From Palsa-504 sp963739135 (GTDB lineage: Bacteria > Actinomycetota > Actinomycetes > Streptosporangiales > Streptosporangiaceae), in contig CAVTZG010000025.1 of assembly GCA_963739135.1 (NCBI GenBank), forward strand, positions 1 to 64,000: 64,000 bases of DNA, in the 5' to 3' direction. Below the pieces are notes generated by a model. That model saw nothing but the letters and a program-made list of their open reading frames with translations. It was not told the origin of the DNA and searched no databases. The translations under genes and the position numbers were made by a program. Position 1 is the first letter of the stretch. Every line of letters begins with the position of its first letter. This document shows positions 1-7,495 of the stretch, one piece after another.

Positions 1-865
1 GGACGGCGGATTGCTCAACCATGATGCCGGAGCCCTGGATGTGATCCCATTTCACCTCGGGAACTTCTGCCTTGAGAACCTCGACAGGCAGGCAATCTTG
101 GTAGTCGAGAACAACGTTCCAGTCGATCTGCGCGAGCCGGACTTCCCGTCCGCGGTCTTCCCAGTGCTCGCCGATCTCCACGCCGGAAGTGAAGACACCG
201 CTGGCCACCAGGCCACGGTACTGGTACTGGCGGTACAGGACCGCCGTGTCGCCCGGGCCGATCCCGCCTTTTCTCACCCCGACGGTCCAGTCTTCTGACC
301 AGGTCTGCCCTGAGGCCGTGACCTGGACGGCATCGTCGTAGCCGTGCTCTTCCCACCGGTAATGCAGCGGATGCCAGGCCAAGATGAACATCGGCGCCGC
401 CGCGGTAATGGGTGTTGCCAGGATGCGGGCCAGTAGGGCCGCGTCCCGGTAACCGTAGCCAGGAACCTCCAGGCGCAGCCTGATGCGTTTGGTGGCGTTT
501 CCTCCCTTGGTGGCGTCGGGTGCCTGGCCGATCTTGGCTTGCGCTGTGCCCAGTCGGCGCCTGAGGGCTTCCATGTCCGGCTCGAGCGCCAAGTGGATCG
601 GCGCATCGATCAGCTTTCGATCCGCCTCGGGCAAGGCAAGTTCCTGGGTGTGACGCGAGTCCAGCAGCGCATCAACCAGGACAGCATTCAGCCGACCAAG
701 ACGCGTCAGCAGTACCGTCAGCGCCTGGTTGTAATCGGGGTTCCGCGGAGGCCGCGAACCTGACGAGCCACTACGGCTGTCCATCACCACGGCGAGATAG
801 GAGCCGTCCGTTTCGATCGCACACCCGGCGGCTAGAAGCTCACCGTCATCATCGAGGAGTTGCAC
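1..865 (-). CDS. EVE/SRA-like DNA-reader protein, probable McrA-type nuclease, 3' end off window
   Basis: One open frame runs from a GTG at 865 down to base 1 without a stop, so the C-terminus lies outside. An in-frame stop at 878-880 makes this GTG the only nearby start. The first ~150 residues are charged and helical. Residues ~185-285 read like the SRA/EVE-type domain of ScoMcrA-class HNH endonucleases: a GVRKGGIGPGDTAVLYRQ block, then LVASGVF, and an EVPEVKWDHIQGSG block near the domain end. Family knowledge says such domains read modified DNA bases or backbones, and an HNH nuclease domain usually follows. That part would be off-window and is inferred only. No strong RBS is visible. The assignment is by motif memory without alignment. 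Confidence 0.6.
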   Translation of the reverse strand, partial: MQLLDDDGELLAAGCAIETDGSYLAVVMDSRSGSSGSRPPRNPDYNQALTVLLTRLGRLNAVLVDALLDSRHTQELALPEADRKLIDAPIHLALEPDMEALRRRLGTAQAKIGQAPDATKGGNATKRIRLRLEVPGYGYRDAALLARILATPITAAAPMFILAWHPLHYRWEEHGYDDAVQVTASGQTWSEDWTVGVRKGGIGPGDTAVLYRQYQYRGLVASGVFTSGVEIGEHWEDRGREVRLAQIDWNVVLDYQDCLPVEVLKAEVPEVKWDHIQGSGIMVEQSAV

Positions 866-1299
866 GACGTAACACTTTCACGAGCGGCTGCTCTGAGCGC
901 CAGTGAAGGCTCTACTGCCAGGCAGGATCGTGATGTGGCCGATAACGACGGCTGCGTCGCGTTTGGGCAGCGGACAGGCCGGTCGGCTGGTTACTAGGCC
1001 AAATGGTCGGTGGAGTCAGGTCGCAGCCTGGACGGCGGGGATCTGCGCCGGCGCGCAGGGCGCCGAGGGCGACCGAGCAGCCGTCACAGGTTCCGGGCGG
1101 CAAAGTCGCTTGCGAGCGGGCGGGGGTCCCGGCCAGCGCGTGCGGTCGGCCGGCTGCGATGCCGTGGCCCAGGCGCAGTCGTGGCCTCGTGGCGACGGTC
1201 GGCGCAGCGTGCGCGGTACACGCAGCACCGGGAATCATCTGGGCAGCCTCGCAGGCTGCCGCGGGCATCAGCTCGGGTTGTGCCCCCGCCGACGGTGCG
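866..1299. other. Gene-poor gap, nothing assignable
   Basis: About 430 bases lie between the GTG of the leftmost gene and the end of the decayed RES gene. All frames here read as off-frame GC-rich sequence with no recognisable domain, and I see no hairpin with a T-tract or tRNA-like fold. Confidence 0.5.
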
Positions 1300-2537
1300 C
1301 TACAGCTGGCGGAACTCGTCGGTGCGGCGCTGATGTACGGTGACGCTGCCTGGGATGAGGTACAGCTGGAGGCGGTCGACGGCGCCGTCGGCGATGCCGA
1401 CGCAATCCTCCTGCGGGACGTCGAGCGCCAAGCACCGCCACCACCGGCTGCTGTGTCCGACGTCCATCTCAGGCCGCGGATGTCGTGCTCCTCGAACACG
1501 CGCAGGAAGAATTCGCAGAACACCTGCGTGGGGACATAGTCGAGATGGATCCGCTTGGCATCGATCGGCTGGCGCAGCTCTTCGATGAGAGCGTTAAGGA
1601 ACCGCACGTCTCCCTGGTACCGACCAGTTTCGGATCGAAGATGCTCGGTACGTCGACGTGGGTCAAGTCGATGATCGTCACGGGCTGGGTGGTGACGAAC
1701 CTGCCGACGGTGAAGAAGTCGCCGGGGAGGGTCGGAATGGCTGACCTCGGCGAGCGCGGTCTCGATGTCGTCGGCGCCGTAGAAGAGCGGGATGCCGGCA
1801 GGGCTTATCCGGGTGGAGCTGGTCGCGTTGTTTGGCACGTTGGTGCCCAGTCGTGCGGCACCCCAGGCGTGCGAATCCTCCCGGCATGCGCGGCCTTGTG
1901 CTCGGTAGGTCACCGTTCCTGCAGGCAGGGTGATGATCTGGCCGACGTCGGCGAGCAACTCGCCTATGGGCTCGAGCACTTTCGCCACAGAGAACTCTTC
2001 AGGACCGAAGTCATCCTTGGTCGTGTCCTTGCGGGCCCAGAAGACGAACCGCTCCTCGCGGGCCTAGAAGACGAACCGCGTCCTGTGCAGGAGCTGGTCG
2101 CGAAACTTCCTCCACTTGGTCGAGAACTCGTGCTCGGCCTCCCTGTCGTCCCATGAGAGGGTGACGTAGGTCTTCTCGACCAAGCACGCGCTGATCTCGC
2201 CGCGAACCTCTGCGTCACGGTCGTCGGCGCCAAGCGGGTCGAAGGTGTCCGGGAGGTCATAGCGCTCCCAGGTAGGCCATTGGTACCCGCCTTCCCAGGG
2301 CGCAACGTTCTCTGCCGGCTCGAACGTGTTGTTGACGCCCACCATGAAGGCTTCCAGCAACACGTCGAACGCCCCCGCGGGATGTGCGCCGCAGAACGTA
2401 CATTCCTGTTCAGCGACGGCCTGCCGGGCAACGGCGTCCTTGAGACAGTCTTCCTCGATGCTGCGGACGCAGATGAACTTGCCGCTCCCTTCCCATCCGC
2501 GTTCCCGCCAGCCGTACATTTCGTCATGCGGGCCCAC
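1300..2537 (-). pseudogene. Decayed HEPN_RES_NTD1 + RES domain gene
   Basis: Read from 2537 downward, the first 157 codons match the HEPN/RES N-terminal domain 1 type: a CTFCGAHPAG zinc-knuckle-like block, then a helical region, ending at a TAG at 2064-2066. Past the TAG the same frame continues in register into RES-type sequence, with GIPLFYGADDIETALAEV around 1760-1820. Two further frame changes, near 1740 and near 1610, are needed to follow the domain. A third, near 1450, reaches its natural C-terminus (SVTVHQRRTDEFRQL, stop at 1300-1302). RES proteins are NAD-degrading toxin-type enzymes, and HEPN-RES fusions are seen in defence and toxin contexts. One nonsense and about three frameshift lesions argue for a pseudogene, or less likely for sequence errors. 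The start is a GTG, and the true 5' end may be missing. Confidence 0.7.
2031..2080. repeat. 27-bp in-frame tandem duplication inside the HEPN-RES gene
   Basis: Bases 2031-2056 and 2058 onward are near-identical copies offset by 27 bp. Because 27 is a multiple of three the duplication keeps frame. The copy nearer the gene start has TGG changed to TAG on the coding strand, which creates the stop at 2064-2066. The other copy still reads TGG and joins smoothly to the RES half. Confidence 0.85.
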
Positions 2538-3522
2538 ACAGCAAGGCCGAGCCGACCGTCCGCCAGGCCGCGAACACGGCCATGGGTGAGATCGACACCA
2601 TGCTCAGCGAGTTGCACGCGCTGCGGTCGCGGCTGGTGTCCGAGATAAGGACCTCCGACGACGCCGCGGCGGTCCGCGTTGACGCTCTGCTCGGCGAGGC
2701 CAGCAAGGGGGCATGGTGACCAGGCACCGCCGCGGCCGTGGCGGAATCGAGGTGTTCACCGGCCTGGCGATCCTCGCGGCGCTCAGCAGTCACGCTTGCT
2801 CGCGGTAACTTCCGGCGCTTTAGGATGAAGCTGGTGGGCGCCCTACCCGAGTGGCTCACATAATCGAAATTTCCCTCAAGCCTGAAGCCTGCACCTGGGA
2901 ACTCGTACTTCGCTTTCCGATAAAATACGAGAATGTCGTTACCATCCTGCCGATGGTTGATGATAAGCGCATCGGTGCGGCCGGAGGTTTGGCCTTGCCA
3001 ACGCAGCTCATCCCCCGCCAGTTCGTCCTGGTAGGGGACACGATCGGCTGGTTTGTGCTCCGTGACGAAGAGCCAGATCTCGTGCCGGTCCCTAACGTGG
3101 AACACGCCGTTCTTGATGGTTGCGTCCTTGATCGAAAAGAGGCGTTGCAGCTCAACCCTGGTATAGACGCGCCCAGCTTCAAGCTTACGGGTGTTCGGAT
3201 CCGCCGTCGGTGTCGTAATTTTGGCGAGCCGTTCTTCCGCTTCACCGAACCCTCCTTCCGCGCCATGGTAGCGATCCCACACGGATTGCCGACTCAGGCC
3301 GAGCGCTGATGCAATCTCCAGCCAGGAGACGTCGAAACGGCGGAGTACGGCGACAACCGTACTGACGAGGGGGGCTGCGACTTCTTGAAGGTCGTGGGAG
3401 ACGCGCAGGACCTCGAGCAGTCCATCGACTGAACGGGCCTGCTGCGCTTGGCGAAGTCTGGATCGCAGCGTCTCGAGTTGATCCGCTGCCACCTCAATTG
3501 GGTCCATCTGGCTATGATGCAT
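2524..3522 (-). CDS. HTH + DUF3427-like protein
   Basis: The ATG at 3522 is supported by AAGGAG nine bases upstream. Residues ~1-60 are helical. Residues ~65-90 hold a helix-turn-helix (SWLEIASALGLSRQSVWDRYHG). Residues ~115-235 read like the DUF3427-type domain: YTRVELQRLF, an NGVF block, IWLFVTEHKPADRVPYQDEL, RTDALIINH, a VFYRKAKYEFPGAGF block and FILKR. In other genomes this domain occurs at the C-end of helicases and restriction-type nucleases, where it probably binds DNA. Here it is joined only to an HTH. The last ~95 residues are low-quality sequence, so the real protein probably ended soon after FILKR and the annotated tail may be frameshifted read-through. Two direct repeats lie in its promoter. 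Confidence 0.6.
   Translation of the reverse strand: MHHSQMDPIEVAADQLETLRSRLRQAQQARSVDGLLEVLRVSHDLQEVAAPLVSTVVAVLRRFDVSWLEIASALGLSRQSVWDRYHGAEGGFGEAEERLAKITTPTADPNTRKLEAGRVYTRVELQRLFSIKDATIKNGVFHVRDRHEIWLFVTEHKPADRVPYQDELAGDELRWQGQTSGRTDALIINHRQDGNDILVFYRKAKYEFPGAGFRLEGNFDYVSHSGRAPTSFILKRRKLPRASVTAERREDRQAGEHLDSATAAAVPGHHAPLLASPSRASTRTAAASSEVLISDTSRDRSACNSLSMVSISPMAVFAAWRTVGSALLCGPA
2582..2719 (+). pseudogene. C-terminal gene remnant, unknown
   Basis: A plus-strand frame from about 2540 to the TGA at 2717-2719 has natural helical composition (AMGEIDTMLSELHALRSRL, then DDAAAVRVDALLGEASKGAW). No plausible start lies upstream except an ATG at 2582. It sits antisense to the poor-quality tail of the neighbouring minus-strand ORF. 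It looks like the 3' end of a gene whose front has been lost. Function unknown. Confidence 0.35.
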
Positions 3523-3535
3523 GCTGACGCACTCC

Positions 3536-3567
3536 TTACGTATGTCAGGATTTTTTACTTACGTATG
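3536..3567. promoter_or_regulatory. Paired TTACGTATG direct repeats, candidate operator
   Basis: TTACGTATG occurs at 3536-3544 and 3559-3567, 23 bp apart, just upstream of the ATG at 3522. Each contains the palindrome TACGTA. The proximal copy abuts the AAGGAG ribosome binding site of the HTH/DUF3427-like gene. The position suits autoregulation by that HTH protein, which is inference. Confidence 0.5.
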
Positions 3568-3574
3568 CTTCGAC

Positions 3575-4019
3575 TTGGCAAGTCGTGTGTCGACCATCGA
3601 CCCGGAGGAGTTCGCCTCGGTGAGCTCATCGACGGTCAGGCCAGCCCGTTCGGCCAGATAGCCGAAAACGCCAGGATCAATGTCGCCGGAGCGGGTCCCC
3701 ATGACCAGCCCCTCCAGCGGGGTCCACTGCCGCCGCGGTGCACCCGTTGCCCAGATGGGCGGTCACCAGGCGGAGGTCACCAAGCGGTCGGCCCAGTAGG
3801 GCGGCGGCCCGCTCGTTCACGAAGCGGTGGCTAGTGCCGTGGAATCCGTGCCGGCGCACCTCGTGGCTCCTGTACCACTCCTCGCGCACCACGGGGCGGC
3901 ATCGTCAGGTGGAACGCGGTGTCGAACACCGCGACCTGCGGCATGTCAGGCCGCACCGCACGGACCGCCTCGATGTCGGCCAGATTCGCCAGGTTCTGCA
4001 GCGGCGCCGTTGCAGTCAC
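3575..4019 (-). pseudogene. ackA: Acetate kinase internal fragment
   Basis: Three stretches in shifting frames reconstruct the middle of acetate kinase. They are LQNLANLADIEAVRAVRPDMPQVAVFDTAFH (starting ~4000), then VRRHGFHGTSHRFV and LRLVTAHLGNGCTAAAV (3677-3892), then LEGLVMGTRSGDIDPGVFGYLAERAGL (3580-3725). The His-Gly-Thr-Ser and AHLGNG motifs are family signatures. Both ends are missing and at least two frame changes separate the pieces, so it is non-functional. No phosphotransacetylase gene is adjacent. It is a deletion remnant. Confidence 0.8.
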
Positions 4020-4030
4020 CCTTGCCCTGG

Positions 4031-4321
4031 TCCTGTTGCAACATCACGGACCTCTCCTGCACCTCGACTTCCCACACCCCACCAAGGGGCTCAAGGTTCA
4101 CTTCGCCTACGGGGGGTGCGGGATCCGCCGCGTCAACGTCGTCGACATCGCGAGCAGCCGGCGGCCCGGGCTGTCGGAGCTGCCCGCGTCGGCACCCACG
4201 CCGAGCATCGGGCTACGGTTCGACGGGTGGGATGCTGCCGAACGCCGGCGTGGCGTTCGTGTGGGTGCTCGAGCGCGAGATGGCTTCGGCGCGGCCGGAT
4301 GACCAGTCGGTTGTGGCCTAG
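4031..4321 (+). pseudogene. Unidentified gene remnant
   Basis: Between 4031 and about 4225 a plus frame reads KGLKVHFAYGGCGIRRVNVVD and then SSRRPGLSELP. After one frame change it continues GGMLPNAGVAFVWVLEREM to a TAG at 4319-4321. Composition and C-terminus look coding, but no start is visible and I do not recognise the family. It abuts the acetate kinase fragment, so a deletion probably joined two decaying genes. Confidence 0.3.
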
Positions 4322-4449
4322 CATGGGCACACTTGCGCCTGCGGGACGACCGTTGGAGACTGGGTGCCGGGGTTTGACATGTAGCCTCCCGGGAGGGACT
4401 TGCTGATCTGGCTACACCTGCTGAGCAAAACGTGATCAGGGAGTGAATC

Positions 4450-4755
4450 GTGCCGCGTGACGTGCCGTCGCTCAACGCGGCGCAACGGCAGCAGATCGCT
4501 GAGACGCTCCATGCATGGGCCGAGGTTCATCCGCGACGTGACCTTCCCATCGTCGCGCTCATGGACGGGAGCGAACTGACACCGTTGGAAATGGCCGATG
4601 CGGTAGGAAATCCAAACAGTCCGCGGGGCCAGCTGTTGTTGCGCGTGTTCGCGGCGGGCCTGATTCCCGACAACGTGGAGCGCCCGGAGACGCTTGAGGA
4701 GATTCTCAGCGACTACCAGGAGGACACGCGTCGCTGGCGCCTGGGCAGTCGGTGA
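4450..4755 (+). CDS. Small acidic helical protein, first gene of protease cassette
   Basis: The GTG at 4450 follows AGGGAG at a seven-base spacing. The 101-residue product is mostly helical and charged. Its N-terminal half (LNAAQRQQIAETLHAWAEV) and middle (ELTPLEMADAVGNPNSPRGQLLLRVFAAGLI) resemble small adaptor or effector-associated domains in general character, but I do not recognise a named family. Its stop is one base from the ATG of the protease gene, which implies translational coupling. Because it precedes a caspase/CHAT-like protease it may be a sensor or adaptor; this is inferred from position alone. Confidence 0.65.
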   Translation: MPRDVPSLNAAQRQQIAETLHAWAEVHPRRDLPIVALMDGSELTPLEMADAVGNPNSPRGQLLLRVFAAGLIPDNVERPETLEEILSDYQEDTRRWRLGSR

Positions 4756-4756
4756 G

Positions 4757-5422
4757 ATGACCCATCTGTTGTTCATCCGCCCGGCTGACGATAGCGCCGC
4801 CGGTCACATTGCGCAGTGCGGTAAAGCCGTCCACTTGTTGACGAGCGCGTTCACCTCCACTGACTTGTACGGGTCACAGGGGCCAACGGCGGCTTCCCGG
4901 GGCAACGTAAACGCTGAGCTGCCGAACGCATCGAGCGTGTTCTACTTCGGCCACGGCACCACCACTTCGCTGGTGGCAGCCGGGAAGGACTTGGTCGATC
5001 AGCAGAACATCACCACGCTTGCTGTCAGGGTTCAGCAGCAGAACGTCCCCACGCCTGGCGGCAAGATTGTGATCGCGGTTGCCTGCTATGCGGCCGTGAC
5101 GCTTGGTCAGGCTGCCAAGGCGGGCAGCCATCATGTTGTTGCCTTCCTCGGCTTTGACGACGAGCTCGGGTTCCCGCTCGGCGCGCCGCTGCCGATGGAT
5201 ATGGCCATCATCGATGGGCTTCGAGGACTGCTGACGAAGGGCGACGACATCAACTCCGCTGCGGACGACCTCCGCCAGGGATTCGCACAGGCGCGAACTG
5301 ATTACAAGGCAAACGGCCCGAGCTACGGGTTGAGCGCATCCGACACCCGTACGGCGTGGCTCTTCGCAAAGTCGAACCAGTACAGCGTACAACTTCACGG
5401 TGACAAGCTAGCCAAACTGTAG
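4757..5422 (+). CDS. Caspase/CHAT-like cysteine protease
   Basis: 221 residues. The core shows the caspase-superfamily layout: a hydrophobic strand ending in the dyad histidine (VFYFGHG, His66), then a second hydrophobic strand ending in the nucleophile (KIVIAVACYAA, Cys110), then AGSHHVVAFLGFDDELGF. Family knowledge: CHAT/caspase-like enzymes use this His-Cys dyad, and in bacteria they are often activated by a sensor to cleave a co-encoded effector. There is no N-terminal sensor domain, signal peptide or membrane segment, so recognition must come from partners. The upstream gene ends one base before, and the downstream ORF starts nine bases after with a strong GGGAGGGG RBS. I have not excluded a clostripain-like subtype. 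Confidence 0.65.
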   Translation: MTHLLFIRPADDSAAGHIAQCGKAVHLLTSAFTSTDLYGSQGPTAASRGNVNAELPNASSVFYFGHGTTTSLVAAGKDLVDQQNITTLAVRVQQQNVPTPGGKIVIAVACYAAVTLGQAAKAGSHHVVAFLGFDDELGFPLGAPLPMDMAIIDGLRGLLTKGDDINSAADDLRQGFAQARTDYKANGPSYGLSASDTRTAWLFAKSNQYSVQLHGDKLAKL

Positions 5423-5431
5423 GGAGGGGAA

Positions 5432-5752
5432 ATGGCGATCATCACCGCTGGTTCACTGTCAGATTTCTCACTGACGCCTACCGCTCGGGCCGTCGATACC
5501 TTGGCCGCCGCCGATGAAGTCGACAGCTTCGGGACGCTCGCCGAGGTGACACGGGAAGCTCCAGCCGACCTATTCCAATATGCGGTTTCGCCGGAGGCCC
5601 GCGGGCTGGCGGTTGCCAGGCTGCTGCTTGAAAAGGACTTCCAGAACTTCCTCGCCCGCATGTTCCACAAGACGAGCAAGGTGTACTTTCTGGCCTGGTG
5701 CTGGGACATGAGTGGCGCCCCCGTGTCAATGTATCCGGGTGTCGGTGGCTGA
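5432..5752 (+). CDS. Probable N-terminal part of protease-linked effector
   Basis: The ATG at 5432 is preceded by GGGAGGGG. The 106 residues begin with a Ser/Thr-rich stretch. They then run FQYAVSPEARGLAVARLLLEKDFQNFL into the conserved-looking KVYFLAWCWDMSGAPVSMYPG, which ends abruptly in VGG and a stop. The next ORF overlaps in a different frame and continues naturally from the same point. I therefore read these as one ~245-residue protein interrupted by a single-base frame change near 5738, or as two coupled genes. Not a family I can name. Confidence 0.55.
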   Translation: MAIITAGSLSDFSLTPTARAVDTLAAADEVDSFGTLAEVTREAPADLFQYAVSPEARGLAVARLLLEKDFQNFLARMFHKTSKVYFLAWCWDMSGAPVSMYPGVGG

Positions 5753-6179
5753 CGCATCGAGCGCGCTGATCCCGATGCGCGGCGGGGAGGCCCGCGAATT
5801 CATCGGGAGCGGGGCGGTACTCTTTCCTCCCAGATCTGTCGCGGCGGGACTCTCGACACGCATTCAGATCTGGGAATCCGCCAAAGGCACGCGCGACTTC
5901 GGCCAGACTCTGTCGACGGTCGCTGACACCATTCAAAAGAGCAAGCTCAACTCCTTGCTGACGTTGATCGCGATGGCAACAGGTGTCGCATCGGCGACCG
6001 TGGCCTTGGTCGAGCAGGCGTCCCTAGAGTTGGCAAAGGTCATCGGTGACGTGCTGAAGGCGATCAGTGACGACTACGTTGACTTCTACGAAGGCTACTT
6101 TCCCGCAGCTGTGCCATGGACCGCAGGCCAGACTGCATACCGCGGCCACGCTAGCGAGATCGTCCTCAACCAGTTCTGA
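5739..6179 (+). CDS. Probable C-terminal part of protease-linked effector
   Basis: The frame can start at GTG 5739 or 5745, with no good RBS, which supports the view that it continues the preceding ORF. It reads SSALIPMRGGEAREFIGSGA, then LFPPRSVAAGLSTRIQIWES (strand-rich). Next comes a long Ala/Gly/Leu-rich helical stretch (LNSLLTLIAMATGVASATVALVEQ), then DDYVDFYEGYFPA and an acidic-polar tail. The Ala/Gly-rich amphipathic segment could insert in membranes once released. That idea rests on composition only. Third member of the protease cassette; the following gene is unrelated in type. Confidence 0.5.
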   Translation: MSVADASSALIPMRGGEAREFIGSGAVLFPPRSVAAGLSTRIQIWESAKGTRDFGQTLSTVADTIQKSKLNSLLTLIAMATGVASATVALVEQASLELAKVIGDVLKAISDDYVDFYEGYFPAAVPWTAGQTAYRGHASEIVLNQF

Positions 6180-6346
6180 CTGAACGGGCCGCTCGCCCGA
6201 AATCGGGCAATGCAGCACCGGGGTCTGGGGCCAACAAGTATCCGCAGTGCCGAGGTCCGCGACCGGGGCGGACGTTTCGCGAGGCCGCTCCCTCTGCCTT
6301 CGGCGTGGGTCCGATGAGTCCTCAACACGGGAGACGTCAAACGGTC

Positions 6347-7219
6347 ATGACGACGATGCACAGGCTGGAAACCGCCGAGGCCGACATCGCCTACGATGTC
6401 CACGGCCCGCTGCCCACCGCCGACGGACGCCCGCCGCTGTTCATGATCGGCCAGCCCATGGACGCCAGCGGCTTCAGTACGTTGGCATCACTGTTCCCCG
6501 ACCGCACTGTGATCACCTACGACCCGCGCGGCCTGGGCCGCAGCACCCGCAAGGACGGCCTGGTCGAGAACACGCCCACCCTCCAGGCGGATGACGTGCA
6601 CGCCGTCATCGAAGCACTCGGTGCCGCCCCGGTCGAAATGTTCGCCAGCAGTGGCGGCGCGGTGACCGCGCTCGCGCTCGTGGCGGCCTACCCCGACGAC
6701 GTGACCACCCTGGTGGCACACGAGCCGCCGCTCCTTGCGCTGCTCCCCGATGCCGCGGCCGCCGAGCGCGCCCAGCGCGGCGTGCGGGACGCGTACGAGG
6801 CCAAGGGGTCGAATGCCGGAATGGCGGCCTTCATCGTCATGTCGTCGCGGCAAGGCGAGTACACCGACGACTACTTCGCTCAGCCCGCGCCCGATCCTGC
6901 CATGTTCGGCATGCCGGCCGGGGACGACGGCACCCGGGACGACCCGCTGCTCTCCGACCGATCCTGGGCGATCACCAGCTACCGGCCCGACGTCGACGCG
7001 CTGCACGCGGCACCGACGCGCGTCGTGATCGCCGTGGGCGAGGAGTCCGCGGGCACGGTCACGGCGCGCACGTCGGCGGCCATCGCAGAGCTCCTCGGGC
7101 GGCAGCCGGCAGTGTTCCCGAGCCACCACGGCGGCTTCGTCGGCGGCGAGTCCGGTTACGCAGGCCAACCCGAGGCCTTCGCGCGGAGACTGCGCGAGGT
7201 CCTCGACGACGGCAACTGA
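6347..7219 (+). CDS. Alpha/beta hydrolase
   Basis: 290 residues from the ATG at 6347, with GGGAGA upstream; an alternative GTG lies at 6305. The fold is classical: an early strand LFMIGQPMDASGF (oxyanion region), DPRGLGRSTR, a nucleophile elbow FASSGGAVTAL near residue 100, an acid candidate late in the protein (AVGEESAG region), and a His in FPSHHGGFVGG near the end. Substrate cannot be inferred; the catalytic elbow S-S-G-G is slightly unusual. Transcribed with the protease cassette direction but 167 bases away, so linkage is uncertain. Confidence 0.8.
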   Translation: MTTMHRLETAEADIAYDVHGPLPTADGRPPLFMIGQPMDASGFSTLASLFPDRTVITYDPRGLGRSTRKDGLVENTPTLQADDVHAVIEALGAAPVEMFASSGGAVTALALVAAYPDDVTTLVAHEPPLLALLPDAAAAERAQRGVRDAYEAKGSNAGMAAFIVMSSRQGEYTDDYFAQPAPDPAMFGMPAGDDGTRDDPLLSDRSWAITSYRPDVDALHAAPTRVVIAVGEESAGTVTARTSAAIAELLGRQPAVFPSHHGGFVGGESGYAGQPEAFARRLREVLDDGN

Positions 7220-7461
7220 CGCGCTGTTGCGGAGCTTTGCCGACGTCATCCCCTCGATCAGGCCACCGGGCTCGGGATCGGCCGCCGGGTCGGACGATTC
7301 ACCGTCAACCGGGTCAGCGGCGGCTGGCGGGGAAGGGCGCGGGCGATGACGGAGCTGCCGCACGCGTCGCCTGACAACTTCCCAAAATGACCCTTTGTGC
7401 ACGTTGGAGCGTGTGCTAGGTGGGAGAGCCACAGCGGGGGTGTACGCGCGGGCCCCCCGCA

Positions 7462-7487
7462 TGCAGGCCATCGTAAGATGGCCTGCA
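7462..7487 (-). terminator. Perfect hairpin after the HEPN-like gene
   Basis: An 11-bp perfect stem (TGCAGGCCATC / GATGGCCTGCA) with a four-base loop lies nine bases beyond the stop of the minus-strand gene ending at 7496. There is no T-tract, which is common for actinobacterial terminators. Confidence 0.6.
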
Positions 7488-7495
7488 AGGATGAG

